A model generated the notes under the pieces. It had not been told where the DNA came from. It saw only the letters and a list, made by a program, of their open reading frames with translations, and ran no database searches. A stretch of 64,000 bases of DNA from contig NZ_FRAA01000005.1 of the NCBI RefSeq assembly GCF_900142205.1, forward strand, positions 248,001-312,000, in the 5' to 3' direction. Shown here in pieces: positions 7,616-17,744 of the stretch (position 1 is the stretch's first letter; each line of letters opens with the position of its first letter). Origin of the DNA: Reichenbachiella agariperforans (GTDB taxonomy: Bacteria > Bacteroidota > Bacteroidia > Cytophagales > Cyclobacteriaceae). The translations under genes and the position numbers were made by a program.

Positions 7616-8128
7616 TTAGGCTTGTTTTATATTATCCACTGATACTTTGTTATCATCATCTAGCGCGAAGACTTTATTGAGATCCAGCATCAATATGAAT
7701 TTTTCATCCTGCTTGAACATCCCTGAGACAAACTCCAAATCAAATTTTGCCTCTATGCTTTTCGAGCTCTGAATCTCCGTAGCAGGTATGGAGATGACTT
7801 CCTCCACTGCATCTACCAATGCTCCCACTAGGACTTTCTCTTCCTCTACCTCCATGTCTATCACGACGATGCAAGTATCTACAGTATCTACCACTGGCGG
7901 CAACCCGAACTTGACACGGGTATCGATCACGGGGAGGATTTTTCCTCTCAGGTTCTGCACCCCTGCCATGTGTGTGGCAGCATTTGGAATCTTAGTGATG
8001 GCAGTCATATCCTGTATCTCCACCACACTCTCGACTGGTACGGCGAAGGTCTGTTCGTTGAGATCAAAAGTTAAAAAGGAACGAAGGTCTAAAATCTCTT
8101 TGACCTCACTATCTAATAAACTACTCAT
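7616..8128 (-). CDS. cheW: CheW-like coupling protein (first copy)
   Basis: 170 residues with one CheW domain: FLTFDLNEQTFAVPVESV, GVQNLRGKILPVIDTRVKFG and LMLDLNKVF. It is an adaptor linking receptors to the CheA kinase. The ATG overlaps the cheA stop by 4 bases, so the products are probably made in coupled fashion. Confidence 0.94.
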   Translation of the reverse strand: MSSLLDSEVKEILDLRSFLTFDLNEQTFAVPVESVVEIQDMTAITKIPNAATHMAGVQNLRGKILPVIDTRVKFGLPPVVDTVDTCIVVIDMEVEEEKVLVGALVDAVEEVISIPATEIQSSKSIEAKFDLEFVSGMFKQDEKFILMLDLNKVFALDDDNKVSVDNIKQA

Positions 8129-10155
8129 GATGCAGCCAATTTTAGGTTGTTATGCTTTTTTGAAATTAGATTGTTAGTATCCAGCACCAAGGCGATTTTT
8201 CCATCGCCCAGTATGGTAGCTCCTGACACGAACTCTTGGTCACGGTAGTACTTGCCCACAGGCTTAAGGACTGCCTGATACTCTCCGACGATCTCATCGA
8301 CACAGAACCCTACCTCTCTTTCGTGATCTTTGACCAGAATGATACTGTTGGTCACTGGTGCATTGTCTTCTGAGATTTGAAACTCTCCACGCAAGTCTAT
8401 ATAAGGGTACTGCTGTTCATCAAGCGACACCACTTGATTGAAATCATTGACAAATGAAGACCGTTTTAGCTCGAAACACTTCTCTACACTCCCTAGTGGG
8501 ATGATGTAATCCGTGTCATGTACCTTGACCTGAAGGCCATCTATCACCGACAAAGTCAGTGGTAGCCCGATAGTAATCGTCGTACCCTCACCCAAGACAG
8601 ACTCTACTGATATATCTCCTCGTAGGTCTAGTACATTTTTTTTGACCACATCCATTCCTACTCCACGACCCGATAGATCCGTCACATCCTTCGCCATAGA
8701 GAAGCCTGGTACAAAAATCAGATTCAACAACTCCTTGTCAGTCAACTGATCGGATTCCTTGATGATTTCGTTCTTGAGTGCCTTTTGTTTGATTTTTTCT
8801 ACATCTATACCTTTACCGTCATCTTTGATCTGCACATAAACTTTCGCGCCAGAGTAGTAGGCTTTGAGCAGTATTGTTCCTTTCTCCGGTTTACCTCTCT
8901 GCGCCCGAATACTCTTGGTTTCTATGCCATGATCCAGACTGTTGCGAATAAGGTGCATCAGTGGATCCGCTAGATTATCGATGATAGTCTTGTCTAGTTC
9001 TGTATCTCCTCCCTCTGTGACGAAGTGCACTGACTTGTCCAACTGTGTAGCAATGTCTCTCACCGATCGGTGAAAACGCGTGAAGAGATGATCGATCTCT
9101 AGCAGTGTCATATCAAAGGCCGTATCGCGCAGTTGGCGTGCGATCTTTTCCATGTTATCGGCTATCACTTCCAGATTAGGGTCAAAATGATTCTTAGCAT
9201 AGAGCGACAGAGCAGCCTGCGAGGTAATCAACTCAGACACCTGATTCATCAACTCATCCAATTTAGTAGAAGCCACTCTGATATTAGAGATTGCATCTAC
9301 TTTAGTAGCCGAATCGGTCTCAACTGGTTCGACCTCTTGCTCTAAACCTTTAATAATGTCGTGTATTTTTTCTTGTGTCAAATCTGCTCCTAATTCCGGT
9401 TTAGGCATTCGCTGTACAAACCTTGGATTCGCTAATAAATCCTCATTGGACAGTAGCTTGACTTCTTTGATATCTTCGTCCTGAGTAAAAATGAAAACTT
9501 CCTGAACATTCGACATAGGTTCGTCAGTAGACAAGACGACCTGCCACGAAGTATAACATAGCGTAGGGTCATAGTCAGACATCTGCCCCATGTCGATATG
9601 AGCATAAACCAGTGTATCTCCTATCTCGGTCAGCTCTTCGATCAGCAGCAGTGGATTAGAACCATCCTTCAAAAAGTGAGCGTGGGGCTTGAAGTAGACA
9701 TAATAAGTATGTCTACCCACTGCGGACTGAGTCTGTGCAGGCTGAGCGGTGGCCCATTTGGCAGAACCAGACAAGATCTGGTTGATTCTGTCGGTTAGCG
9801 CTTGATCATTCGTTTGGTCTTTATCTTTCTTGAGTTCTGGATCTACTATGAGAACCTTGACGTGATCCATGCACTGAAGTGTACAGTCGATGATCTCTGG
9901 CGTCAAAGGTGCCATCCCTGAACGTATCTTATCAAAGATACTTTCTAAGTTGTGAATGAAATCGGTTACTTTTTTGGATCCGATCATACCACTACTTCCT
10001 TTGAGGGTATGAATCGAACGAAACAATGCTGCGATCAAGGTAGGATCGTCAGGGGATTGTTCTGCGGCGAGTAAATTCTTTTCGATTTTCACAAAAAGCT
10101 CACTGGCCTCATCCATAAATATGTTTCTAAGTTGAATTAGGTCTTCTTCTTTCAT
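8125..10155 (-). CDS. cheA: CheA, chemotaxis histidine kinase
   Basis: 676 residues. An Hpt (P1) domain at about 1-110 carries the phospho-His in SIHTLKGSSGMIG. A divergent middle region (about 150-260; YYVYFKPHAHFLKDG) may be P2-like. Then come the P3 dimerisation helices, the P4 ATPase with LIRNSLDHGIE, DDGKGID and SGRGVGMDVV, and the C-terminal P5 CheW-like regulatory domain. It phosphorylates CheY and CheB. It overlaps the upstream cheY and downstream cheW by 4 bases. Confidence 0.97.
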   Translation of the reverse strand: MKEEDLIQLRNIFMDEASELFVKIEKNLLAAEQSPDDPTLIAALFRSIHTLKGSSGMIGSKKVTDFIHNLESIFDKIRSGMAPLTPEIIDCTLQCMDHVKVLIVDPELKKDKDQTNDQALTDRINQILSGSAKWATAQPAQTQSAVGRHTYYVYFKPHAHFLKDGSNPLLLIEELTEIGDTLVYAHIDMGQMSDYDPTLCYTSWQVVLSTDEPMSNVQEVFIFTQDEDIKEVKLLSNEDLLANPRFVQRMPKPELGADLTQEKIHDIIKGLEQEVEPVETDSATKVDAISNIRVASTKLDELMNQVSELITSQAALSLYAKNHFDPNLEVIADNMEKIARQLRDTAFDMTLLEIDHLFTRFHRSVRDIATQLDKSVHFVTEGGDTELDKTIIDNLADPLMHLIRNSLDHGIETKSIRAQRGKPEKGTILLKAYYSGAKVYVQIKDDGKGIDVEKIKQKALKNEIIKESDQLTDKELLNLIFVPGFSMAKDVTDLSGRGVGMDVVKKNVLDLRGDISVESVLGEGTTITIGLPLTLSVIDGLQVKVHDTDYIIPLGSVEKCFELKRSSFVNDFNQVVSLDEQQYPYIDLRGEFQISEDNAPVTNSIILVKDHEREVGFCVDEIVGEYQAVLKPVGKYYRDQEFVSGATILGDGKIALVLDTNNLISKKHNNLKLAAS

Positions 10156-10532
10156 GACTTACCAATCACTTTTTGTACTATTTTCAATAATCTATCCTGA
10201 TCAAAGGGCTTTTCTATCCAGCCTGTTACCCCTTCTTTTTTGGCGATCAATTTCTTTTCTATTTGAGACTCTGTGGTCAGCATGATGATGGGAACATATT
10301 TGTATTTATCATTTTGGCGTACCTCTTTGACCAACCCAAATCCATCCATCTCGGGCATGAACAAATCCGTAATGATTAATGACAACTTCTCTGTAATCTG
10401 ACTCAGTTGTGCAACTCCATCGAGACCGTTGACTCCTTTGTAGACCGTATAGCCCTGTGCTGATAGCGTCACAGAGACCAGCTCTCTGATGCTCTCCGAA
10501 TCATCCACGATTAATATATGCTTGCTACTCAT
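10152..10532 (-). CDS. cheY: CheY-like single-domain response regulator
   Basis: 126 residues, one receiver domain: acidic pocket in IVDDSESIR, phospho-acceptor Asp in LIITDLFMPEMDGFG, Thr in MLTTESQ, Lys in WIEKPFD. No output domain, so it signals by protein binding. Placed between the STAS gene and cheA with 4-base overlaps on both sides, it is the probable main CheA target. Since there is no flagellar motor here, its effector is probably the gliding apparatus; this is inference. Confidence 0.93.
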   Translation of the reverse strand: MSSKHILIVDDSESIRELVSVTLSAQGYTVYKGVNGLDGVAQLSQITEKLSLIITDLFMPEMDGFGLVKEVRQNDKYKYVPIIMLTTESQIEKKLIAKKEGVTGWIEKPFDQDRLLKIVQKVIGKS

Positions 10533-10912
10533 TCGACGGTTAGTTTAATTTTCAATCCTGATTTATCTATCAAAGCTGTCATGGAGACAGGTAGTTCGTG
10601 TATGAGTTCTAAACTATTGCCTCCTTCGTCTGCTAAGGTTTGGAGATGATACAACAGTTGCACAACCGAAAGATCAATAGCCTCTACTGCTCTCAACACC
10701 AATCTAACATGTGCAAATTGACTTAGGGCTAACTCGGTTTTTTGATGAATATCCGTCACATGGTCTAGAGTCAAGACACCTTCCAAATACACGGTTACTC
10801 CATCCTCTTGATTGCCGAAGGGTTCGAGAGAGATTCTAGCAATATGGTCGCTAGGAGTTTCCAGAGTATCTACTTCAGTCTGTGAGTCAATATGCTGATT
10901 CGATTCTATCAT
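10529..10912 (-). CDS. STAS-domain protein of the chemotaxis operon
   Basis: About 127 residues from the ATG at 10912 (an upstream non-ATG start would add 12 hydrophobic residues with no sign of use). The pattern VTVYLEGVLTLDHVTDIHQK, then VRLVLRAVEAIDLSVVQLLYHL, then GGNSLELI and a final helix matches the STAS fold of anti-sigma-factor antagonists. The usual phospho-Ser motif DSSG is replaced by DLSV, so phospho-switching is unlikely. As first gene of the che operon it may be a scaffold or localisation partner. Confidence 0.75.
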   Translation of the reverse strand: MIESNQHIDSQTEVDTLETPSDHIARISLEPFGNQEDGVTVYLEGVLTLDHVTDIHQKTELALSQFAHVRLVLRAVEAIDLSVVQLLYHLQTLADEGGNSLELIHELPVSMTALIDKSGLKIKLTVE

Positions 10913-11137
10913 AGTCTTTTTAAGAATTATGAATAACAAAAACACCAAACCAACTAGCCAAGAGGGTAATACGATACCAATTTATGCAAGACATGATGTT
11001 TAGGTTTTTGGTTAATGGTTCAATACATAATATTAGCCTCAAAACGACTCTATATCAATCCCCCAAATCTGTCAATATCATCTAGGCTTTTTTACTTAGA
11101 CTCTATCAACTGGGTATTGTACTGACTGGGTATTTGC

Positions 11138-11512
11138 TTAGGCGATGGCTGTACTTTTGCAAACCTCATCCACGACACTGAGCAACAGTTCTGGCTCGAA
11201 AGGTTTGACAATGTAGCCATAGGCTCCCATTTTCTTGACTTTGTTGATGATACGATCTTGACCTACCGCACTAATCATAATGATACGAGCGGCATTGCCC
11301 TCATTGGTCAGTTGCTGGAGAATTTCTATCCCGAACATGTCCGGCAAGATGTTGTCTAGGGTAATCAGGTCTGGTTGAAGAGATCTGGCGAGTTCTAGGG
11401 CTTTGGCACCATCTTCGGCTTCTCCGACGACATTGTAGCCTGCATCATTAAGCGCGATCTTAATTAGTGCCCGCATGTATGCAGAATCGTCTACTACTAA
11501 AACAGTTTTCAT
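11138..11512 (-). CDS. CheY-like response regulator (separate from the operon)
   Basis: 124 residues from MKTVLVVDDSAYMR; a start at 11572 would add 20 unconserved residues. Receiver motifs: DD in VVDDSA, phospho-Asp in LITLDNILPDMFG, Ser in MISAVGQ, Lys in IVKPFEP. It lies about 225 bases upstream of the STAS gene, on the same strand, and probably has its own promoter. It is a classic CheY-type protein of the Bacillus/Thermotoga kind and could be a second CheA target. Confidence 0.93.
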   Translation of the reverse strand: MKTVLVVDDSAYMRALIKIALNDAGYNVVGEAEDGAKALELARSLQPDLITLDNILPDMFGIEILQQLTNEGNAARIIMISAVGQDRIINKVKKMGAYGYIVKPFEPELLLSVVDEVCKSTAIA

Positions 11513-11719
11513 AGGTTCTTGGATTGAGTTAAACTTGAAATCAAAGGTAGACCTAGGGTGGCTCAGGGTCAATCCACTGTTTTTGTCATTTACATCTAAG
11601 CAAAAAGACTTAGGAATCTTTCATCCAGAAACACACTTAATATTGTCACTTTGTAATACGTGGATTATCTTTAGCAATTGGCACTCTTAGTCACACCAAA
11701 TTTTCTTTAAAATCAAAGC

Positions 11720-12355
11720 ATGATAAGCGTAATATTAGCAGACGACCACAGCGTAGTAAGAAAAGGGCTAAAGCTCCTCCTAGAGGAAAGCGGGACAATC
11801 ACAGTAGTGGCAGAAGCTAGCTCAGGAGAGCAAGCACTAGAGTTGGTCAAAGAACATGCACCTCAGGTACTGGTCACTGATATTAGCATGCCAGGCATGT
11901 CAGGCTTGGATCTCATCCCGCAGGTCAAAAAGCACAAACCAGACACACAAATCCTGGTACTCTCTACTCACAACGATGAGGAATACATACTGGTCTCCTT
12001 CGAAGCAGGAGCCTTAGGGTATCTACCCAAAAACACCAAGGCGGAGCAACTCATCGCTGCAGTAGAAAAAATAGCTACTGGAGACCTATTCTATACCCCA
12101 GAAGTCATAGAAATATTAGGTGCCTCATTGATCAAAAAAAGAAGTCCTGGCAAAAGTATCAAATCATGGCTGACCAAGAGAGAAAAAGAAATTCTGGCAG
12201 AACTCGTCGAGGGATCTACCAATAAAGAGATTGCGGAGAAGTTATTTCTAAGTACTCGCACGATAGATTCGCATCGCCGAAACATCATGAAAAAACTCAA
12301 TGTCAGCAACAGTGCACAACTGGTCAAAATGGCTATTGAGAAAAATTTAATCTGA
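11720..12355 (+). CDS. NarL/FixJ-family response regulator
   Basis: 211 residues: receiver domain (about 1-120; phospho-Asp in VLVTDISMPGMSG, Lys in YLPKNT) and a LuxR-type helix-turn-helix (about 148-210; LTKREKEILAELVEGSTNKEIAEKLF split over two helices, then TIDSHRRNIMKKL). It is a DNA-binding transcription regulator. The natural partner is the NarX-type kinase (HisKA_3) encoded convergently at 13488-17744. Confidence 0.95.
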   Translation: MISVILADDHSVVRKGLKLLLEESGTITVVAEASSGEQALELVKEHAPQVLVTDISMPGMSGLDLIPQVKKHKPDTQILVLSTHNDEEYILVSFEAGALGYLPKNTKAEQLIAAVEKIATGDLFYTPEVIEILGASLIKKRSPGKSIKSWLTKREKEILAELVEGSTNKEIAEKLFLSTRTIDSHRRNIMKKLNVSNSAQLVKMAIEKNLI

Positions 12356-12369
12356 TCGGTAAGCAAAAA

Positions 12370-13374
12370 TCACTTAACCAAATTTCGAATTTGACTGGTC
12401 TTCGTGACGATTCGTGCGATGACTTCATCCACTTCTTTGGCAGATAAATTGAGCATACTGAGCAGTTCGACAATCTCCTCCATTTCAAAAGATCTTCCTT
12501 TTGTTTTCATCTCTATAAGATCTAACAACCCGAGCATATTGGCCAAAGGGCGTCTAAACTCATGTGCTTGTACAAAAGCGATCTCTTCGAGCTCTCGCTG
12601 CTGATCTAAAAGCTGCTGCTTGTAGTTGACCTTATCTGTCACGTCGAACAACACTCCCCGCCAAAGTATCGCTCCAAACTGAAGTTCTGGTGTCGCTACT
12701 CCCTGCACCCATCTGATGTCCCCCTTGCTACACACAAACCTAAAAGTAGCCTCCCATCGCTGCATATTACCCGCGGATTGCCGGATCGAATCAGCGACGA
12801 TCGATTGATCCTCTCTGTGGATACGCTCCATCACTGGCTCAGCATCATCTCTGAGTAATGCTGCATCCATCTTTAGCCATTTGACAATACCCTCAGAGAT
12901 ATGAGGCAGACTCTGATGCCCAGTATCTGTCTGTAGAAAATTAAAAAATAGCCCCGGAATTCTACTGTGTATCGATCGACTTTCTTTGGTCTGACGCGGG
13001 TATTCACACCTATAAACCAACGGTCGTATGGCTACCAAAACCATCTCCTCTCCTGCTATCTCTCTAGGAGTCACCTCCCAGCCACAGCCCATATTGACAC
13101 AAGTATGATCATACTCTACCCATAGTGTCACTTCTCGAGCGGTCTCATTAGATTTGGATTCAAAAAAGTCATTGGCCTTTATAATCCCATGGAGATTAGT
13201 CAAGGCAGCTACTTTTAGCGCGATCTTATCTGACACATTGGTAAGCTTGTTTTGATAGGCCCGATTGACACGACATACCTGTCCAGAACTATCGAATACG
13301 ACTGCCAAAAGACTTGCTGAATTCTCGATCCAATCTGGCCAATACGTTACGGTTTGATCAACAGTATGCTTCAT
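12370..13374 (-). CDS. PAS protein with HisKA helix but no ATPase domain
   Basis: About 334 residues from the ATG at 13374; a GTG start at 13461 would add 29 residues, partly hydrophobic, and cannot be excluded. The chain has one degenerate PAS (about 20-120), a PAS/PAC (about 130-240; a PAC-like 'GDIRWVQGVATPEL'), and a coiled HisKA-type helix pair with VQAHEFRRPLANMLGLLDL, where His is the phospho-acceptor position. It ends right after the second helix (TKTSQIRNLVK) with no ATPase domain. It may accept or pass phosphate between kinase and regulator. It ends 15 bases from the convergent regulator gene. Confidence 0.8.
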   Translation of the reverse strand: MKHTVDQTVTYWPDWIENSASLLAVVFDSSGQVCRVNRAYQNKLTNVSDKIALKVAALTNLHGIIKANDFFESKSNETAREVTLWVEYDHTCVNMGCGWEVTPREIAGEEMVLVAIRPLVYRCEYPRQTKESRSIHSRIPGLFFNFLQTDTGHQSLPHISEGIVKWLKMDAALLRDDAEPVMERIHREDQSIVADSIRQSAGNMQRWEATFRFVCSKGDIRWVQGVATPELQFGAILWRGVLFDVTDKVNYKQQLLDQQRELEEIAFVQAHEFRRPLANMLGLLDLIEMKTKGRSFEMEEIVELLSMLNLSAKEVDEVIARIVTKTSQIRNLVK

Positions 13375-13487
13375 CTGACTAGTGCTGGTTACTTTTTCTC
13401 CTATCAAGATTATTGAAATCCAATAGGTAAAAAAAACATAATGCAATGTTAGACAGTGCACTAAGCAGATTCAATAGGCTAGAATAC

Positions 13488-16400
13488 CTAATTTTCTTTA
13501 ATCAGGTCTAGTTCGACATGAATCGCACACCCTTGATCTCCTGAAAAATAAATATCTGCACCTATGCTAATCGCACGACTCTCTATACTTCCTAACCCTA
13601 ACCCGTCTTTGGTTTTGATCTTGGTCGTATCGAACCCTACTCCATTGTCTACGATGGAGAGTAGCAGTGTATTCTCTATCATCCGGAGTTGAATATCTAC
13701 GTCTGTAGCCCCTGAATGCTTTATAATATTCGTAATAGCCTCTCGGCTAATGTTATAAAGGTTCATCTCTATATCCTGATCAAACCGCCTATCACAGGAT
13801 GCGTCAAAACCAAAATCAAATTGAATATTGCCGGACTTGTTGAGCTTGGTCACGTCAGACCTAATGGACTTAACCAGACCAAAATCCATCAACAAAGAAG
13901 GCATCAAGTTATGAGAGATTGCACGGGACTCATCCATGGCTTCTATCAACAACTGGTACGCATCATGATACAATTCCTGCCGATCCTTATCTAGTTTTTT
14001 GACATCCTCTGACAGGGCATCTAGGCTCATGCAAGCGATCGTGAGTGTTTGTCCTAAACTATCATGTATGGCTCTAGCGATGCGCATACGTTCTTGGTCA
14101 CGCACTGTTATTTGAGATTTGATCATGTTGACTTCCTCTTCCTTTCTATGTCTCATGTTGATCATGATACCTACGATCTTTCGTATCACATTCTTTTGCC
14201 AATAGACTTTACCGATAGAATGCAACCAAACGGTTTTGCCATCAGCTCCCTTGACCCTAAACTCTACATCGAAGTTTCCTTTGGCAGACTTAGACTCCAT
14301 GACCTGCTTTCGGATTTTGGAAAGGTCATTGATATGTACATATTCATGTCCGTCAACAATCATCTCCATGAACTGATCACGGGCAAATCCTACTAGCTTT
14401 TTAGTATTCCCGAATACTGATACCTTCCCTGTATATTGATCATAACTAACAGAAACTACATCTAATGAGTCCACCAGCATACTGTTAAATTCGTTGAGTT
14501 CATCGCGGTTTCGCTTGAGTTCTATTGCATAGAGGCTCTTTCCATAGTCGTTAGACAGATTTCCCAAAAATTTCATCAATGCATCACTCATCTCGACTCG
14601 CTCTGTACTATAGAGGTTGATCGTGCCCTTTAGCCTATCTCCCTGATAGAAAGGCAAACAGATGTATGAGTAAAAACCATGATGTACCATGACACGACTC
14701 CACGCTGAAAAACGGGTATCCATCTTCAAATCTTCAATCCATATTGGCTGTTGTGTCTCTATCACCGCCCTAGACACCTCGGCACTCTCGGACTGAACAA
14801 TCTCATGCACATCATGATCGCTGGTGGTGCGCAAACTAAACTGATGCGCTAGAGGGTTAAAATCTCCCAACTTGACATTGCCATGGTCTGCAATCCATGC
14901 CCAGTCAAACCCAACCTGCATCACGAGTGCCTGGCAATATTCGTTGGTGAGTTGCCAGTCATTACGTGCTTGGGCTGCTTCTGCGTTGAGTTCGAGCGAG
15001 ACCTTGGCATAGAGTTCACGTTTTTGCTTGTCCAACTCCATCATTTTACGCTCGGTGATATCCTGTACTGTACCGAGTACTTTGGTCACCTTGTGTCGTT
15101 CATTGCGTTGGTTGATTGCTCGAACCGAAATATATTTAATCTCTTCCAACTCAGGATGAATAACTTTCAGTTCACACTTAACAGCAGAAGACACTGTGAG
15201 TGAGTCCTGTAGTAACTCGGCAAAATATCGCTGCGAATCATTATCCAATACTGACTCAAACAGTTCAAAACTGGGCTTTTGGCGACTCACACCTAGAATC
15301 CCAAACAACTCTTCGGACCAGTAGTAGCTATCATCTTCCAGATACCATTCCCAGTTAGCCAGCTGCGCCAGTTGATTCGCATTCTTTAGTTTTTCTTCAT
15401 TTTCACGTATCCCTTCTATTTGACGGATATAATGTGTCAAATCCCGCTGTGCCCCAATAACCTTAATCACTTCTCCATTTTCATACACGGGCATACCTGA
15501 GAAGTCCACCCATAGCAATTTACCCTTCAGGGATTGCAACCTAAAGGTGAGTTCAAAAGGCTCTCCTTCAAAACATGCCGCTATAGCCTCTGTTATCTTA
15601 ATCTGGTCAGCTTCTTTATAAAAGCTCAGCAAGTGATCCAAAGTGATTCCTTCCTCTTTTTTCAATCCATATATAGTATACGTTTGGTCAGTCCATCTGA
15701 GCTCTGATGTATCCCTATCCAGCTGCCACCCACCTACTTTAGCAACTTTCCCCGTGGTATTGAGCAATCTTTCTCTATCTCTGAGTTTATTTTCTGCTTC
15801 TTTGCGATGATGAATATCTATCAATGTCCCCACGCGTCTAATCGGCTCTCCTGCTTCGTTGAACTGCGTCTGACCACTGACGTGAAACCATCGGTACTCT
15901 CCTGATTTAGTTCTAAGTCGATACTCATGCGAATGTCTTTCTCTGACAACTAACATCTCCTCTCTCAGCCAAACTCTATCTTCTGGATGAATGAGTTCAG
16001 CATAATTCGCCATACTAAAAGAAATTTCGTCTGGCTCATACCCGATTAGCTTGTACAACTGAGGTGACCACCACATTTTACCTTCTTCTAGATCGTATAG
16101 GTCCCAGATTCCTGCTTCCGAACCCTGTGCCGCTAGTTCGAATTTTTCACGACTCATTTTTAGTTCTAACTCGAACTGCTTTCTTTGGGATATATCATAG
16201 AACACAAACTGTATTCCTTCACGTCCATGATAATCTACTAGTGTCCCTTGAAACATCAACGTAAAAAACTCTCCATCTCTATGCTCTAGTGTAATCTCCG
16301 TTACGGGTATTTGACCATGCGCCCTAATGAGCGTCACCAACCCTGAGATATCTGGCATATCCGCCACTGGCACATACCCACTGAGCCACTTGGCATCTAT

Positions 16401-17744
16401 CACTTGCCCCTGAGGTATACGGAGGATGTGTAAAAACTCCTGATTAGAAAACACTATTTCTCCATCCACATAGACACCTATCGCCATCGGCGAATGCTCC
16501 ACGAGTTCCCTGTAGCGATTTTCGCTGTTGACCAAACGCTTTTCTTGCTCTATTCGATAGTGAACAATCCCTAAAATATGCGTCAACTGCTGCAAACTCT
16601 CTAACTGCTCTATAGGTGTCTTGAACGGAGACTGACTCAGTAACACCAAAGACGATGACTGTACTAGTCCTTTATAGATAGGAAAAACTGACCAATAGGT
16701 GTACTGCTCCTCTTCTGACAGTAAAGGAAACCGATCTGTAAAAACCTTAAAGTCATTATTAAAACTATTGATCTTTAGAAAATCAAATGTATCATCACTA
16801 TCCATCAAGCTAGACTGATTGGCGCCCGAAAGCATCGTCTGCTCCGAAAAAATCCACTTGTCTCCTTGTCCATCATAGGTCACACAGGCAAATACAATTC
16901 GTGGGCAAATCTCTTCCAACTGTTCACAAATATTTCTAACAATCTCTACCATCGTACGCCCAGTCTCTTTCATCGTCAGAACTTCTTGCTTGAGCCGGTT
17001 GATCTTGTATAGTTTCTTTTTGAGGGTAATGTCTCGGATATTGCACTGAAAGAGTTCGCCCTCTCCTACGTGCATGATACGTGCAGATATCTCTATATCG
17101 ATGTATTCACCACTGCGATGAATCACACGCCGATTAAACCTAAGGTCGTTGTTTTGTTCTAGCAGCTGTACAAATCGTTCCATCTCATCAGGGGACACAA
17201 AGGCAGCTTGACTCAGTGGTACTGATTTTAACTCCTCTATGGTGTATCCCGTGATCTTCAGCGCAGTCTCATTCGCCTCTATGATGCGCTTGGTTGCTTT
17301 GTTGATGATCAGCATACCATCTAGGCTGGAATTCATCACATCGACAAAATTGAGCAAACTATCTTGATAGTAGCTATTGAGTACCGCATGCCCTGTCACA
17401 TTGCGAATATTACCTATCAATAGACCCTGATAAGCTCCCTCCTTGCTATATGTCGTACTAATGGAAAGCGTGTAAGGTTGACCATAAGGATTAATCACAT
17501 CCATCACCTTCGCGACGACTTGTCCTTGTTTTATAGTTTCCTGATGCAGACTCTCAAACCCCAACTGATTGTTAAACACTTCTCCGATAGATACGCCGAT
17601 CAGATCACTTTGCAAACAACCATACTCCCGTTCCATCTTATGACTCGTACGACATATGACTCCCTCTGTATCTACGATATACCACACATCGGGCAACAGA
17701 TTGATCACACTATCCAAATGATCCAGTTCAGATTTTTCTTTCAT
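13488..17744 (-). CDS. Multi-PAS/GAF sensor histidine kinase of the NarX type
   Basis: 1418 residues, no membrane segment. By eye: PAS at about 1-120 and 130-245, GAF at 255-405, PAS at 415-530, 535-655, 660-785 and 790-905, a second GAF at 915-1075, a further PAS at 1080-1195, then HisKA_3 (RMRIARAIHDSLGQTL, phospho-His) and an ATPase domain with EAITNIIKHSG, DNGVGFD and GLGLGS. A cytoplasmic kinase reading several small-molecule or redox cues is implied. The NarL-type regulator at 11720 is the likely target. Two PAC segments (e.g. SGEYRWFHVSGQ) are textbook. Confidence 0.95.
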   Translation of the reverse strand: MKEKSELDHLDSVINLLPDVWYIVDTEGVICRTSHKMEREYGCLQSDLIGVSIGEVFNNQLGFESLHQETIKQGQVVAKVMDVINPYGQPYTLSISTTYSKEGAYQGLLIGNIRNVTGHAVLNSYYQDSLLNFVDVMNSSLDGMLIINKATKRIIEANETALKITGYTIEELKSVPLSQAAFVSPDEMERFVQLLEQNNDLRFNRRVIHRSGEYIDIEISARIMHVGEGELFQCNIRDITLKKKLYKINRLKQEVLTMKETGRTMVEIVRNICEQLEEICPRIVFACVTYDGQGDKWIFSEQTMLSGANQSSLMDSDDTFDFLKINSFNNDFKVFTDRFPLLSEEEQYTYWSVFPIYKGLVQSSSLVLLSQSPFKTPIEQLESLQQLTHILGIVHYRIEQEKRLVNSENRYRELVEHSPMAIGVYVDGEIVFSNQEFLHILRIPQGQVIDAKWLSGYVPVADMPDISGLVTLIRAHGQIPVTEITLEHRDGEFFTLMFQGTLVDYHGREGIQFVFYDISQRKQFELELKMSREKFELAAQGSEAGIWDLYDLEEGKMWWSPQLYKLIGYEPDEISFSMANYAELIHPEDRVWLREEMLVVRERHSHEYRLRTKSGEYRWFHVSGQTQFNEAGEPIRRVGTLIDIHHRKEAENKLRDRERLLNTTGKVAKVGGWQLDRDTSELRWTDQTYTIYGLKKEEGITLDHLLSFYKEADQIKITEAIAACFEGEPFELTFRLQSLKGKLLWVDFSGMPVYENGEVIKVIGAQRDLTHYIRQIEGIRENEEKLKNANQLAQLANWEWYLEDDSYYWSEELFGILGVSRQKPSFELFESVLDNDSQRYFAELLQDSLTVSSAVKCELKVIHPELEEIKYISVRAINQRNERHKVTKVLGTVQDITERKMMELDKQKRELYAKVSLELNAEAAQARNDWQLTNEYCQALVMQVGFDWAWIADHGNVKLGDFNPLAHQFSLRTTSDHDVHEIVQSESAEVSRAVIETQQPIWIEDLKMDTRFSAWSRVMVHHGFYSYICLPFYQGDRLKGTINLYSTERVEMSDALMKFLGNLSNDYGKSLYAIELKRNRDELNEFNSMLVDSLDVVSVSYDQYTGKVSVFGNTKKLVGFARDQFMEMIVDGHEYVHINDLSKIRKQVMESKSAKGNFDVEFRVKGADGKTVWLHSIGKVYWQKNVIRKIVGIMINMRHRKEEEVNMIKSQITVRDQERMRIARAIHDSLGQTLTIACMSLDALSEDVKKLDKDRQELYHDAYQLLIEAMDESRAISHNLMPSLLMDFGLVKSIRSDVTKLNKSGNIQFDFGFDASCDRRFDQDIEMNLYNISREAITNIIKHSGATDVDIQLRMIENTLLLSIVDNGVGFDTTKIKTKDGLGLGSIESRAISIGADIYFSGDQGCAIHVELDLIKEN

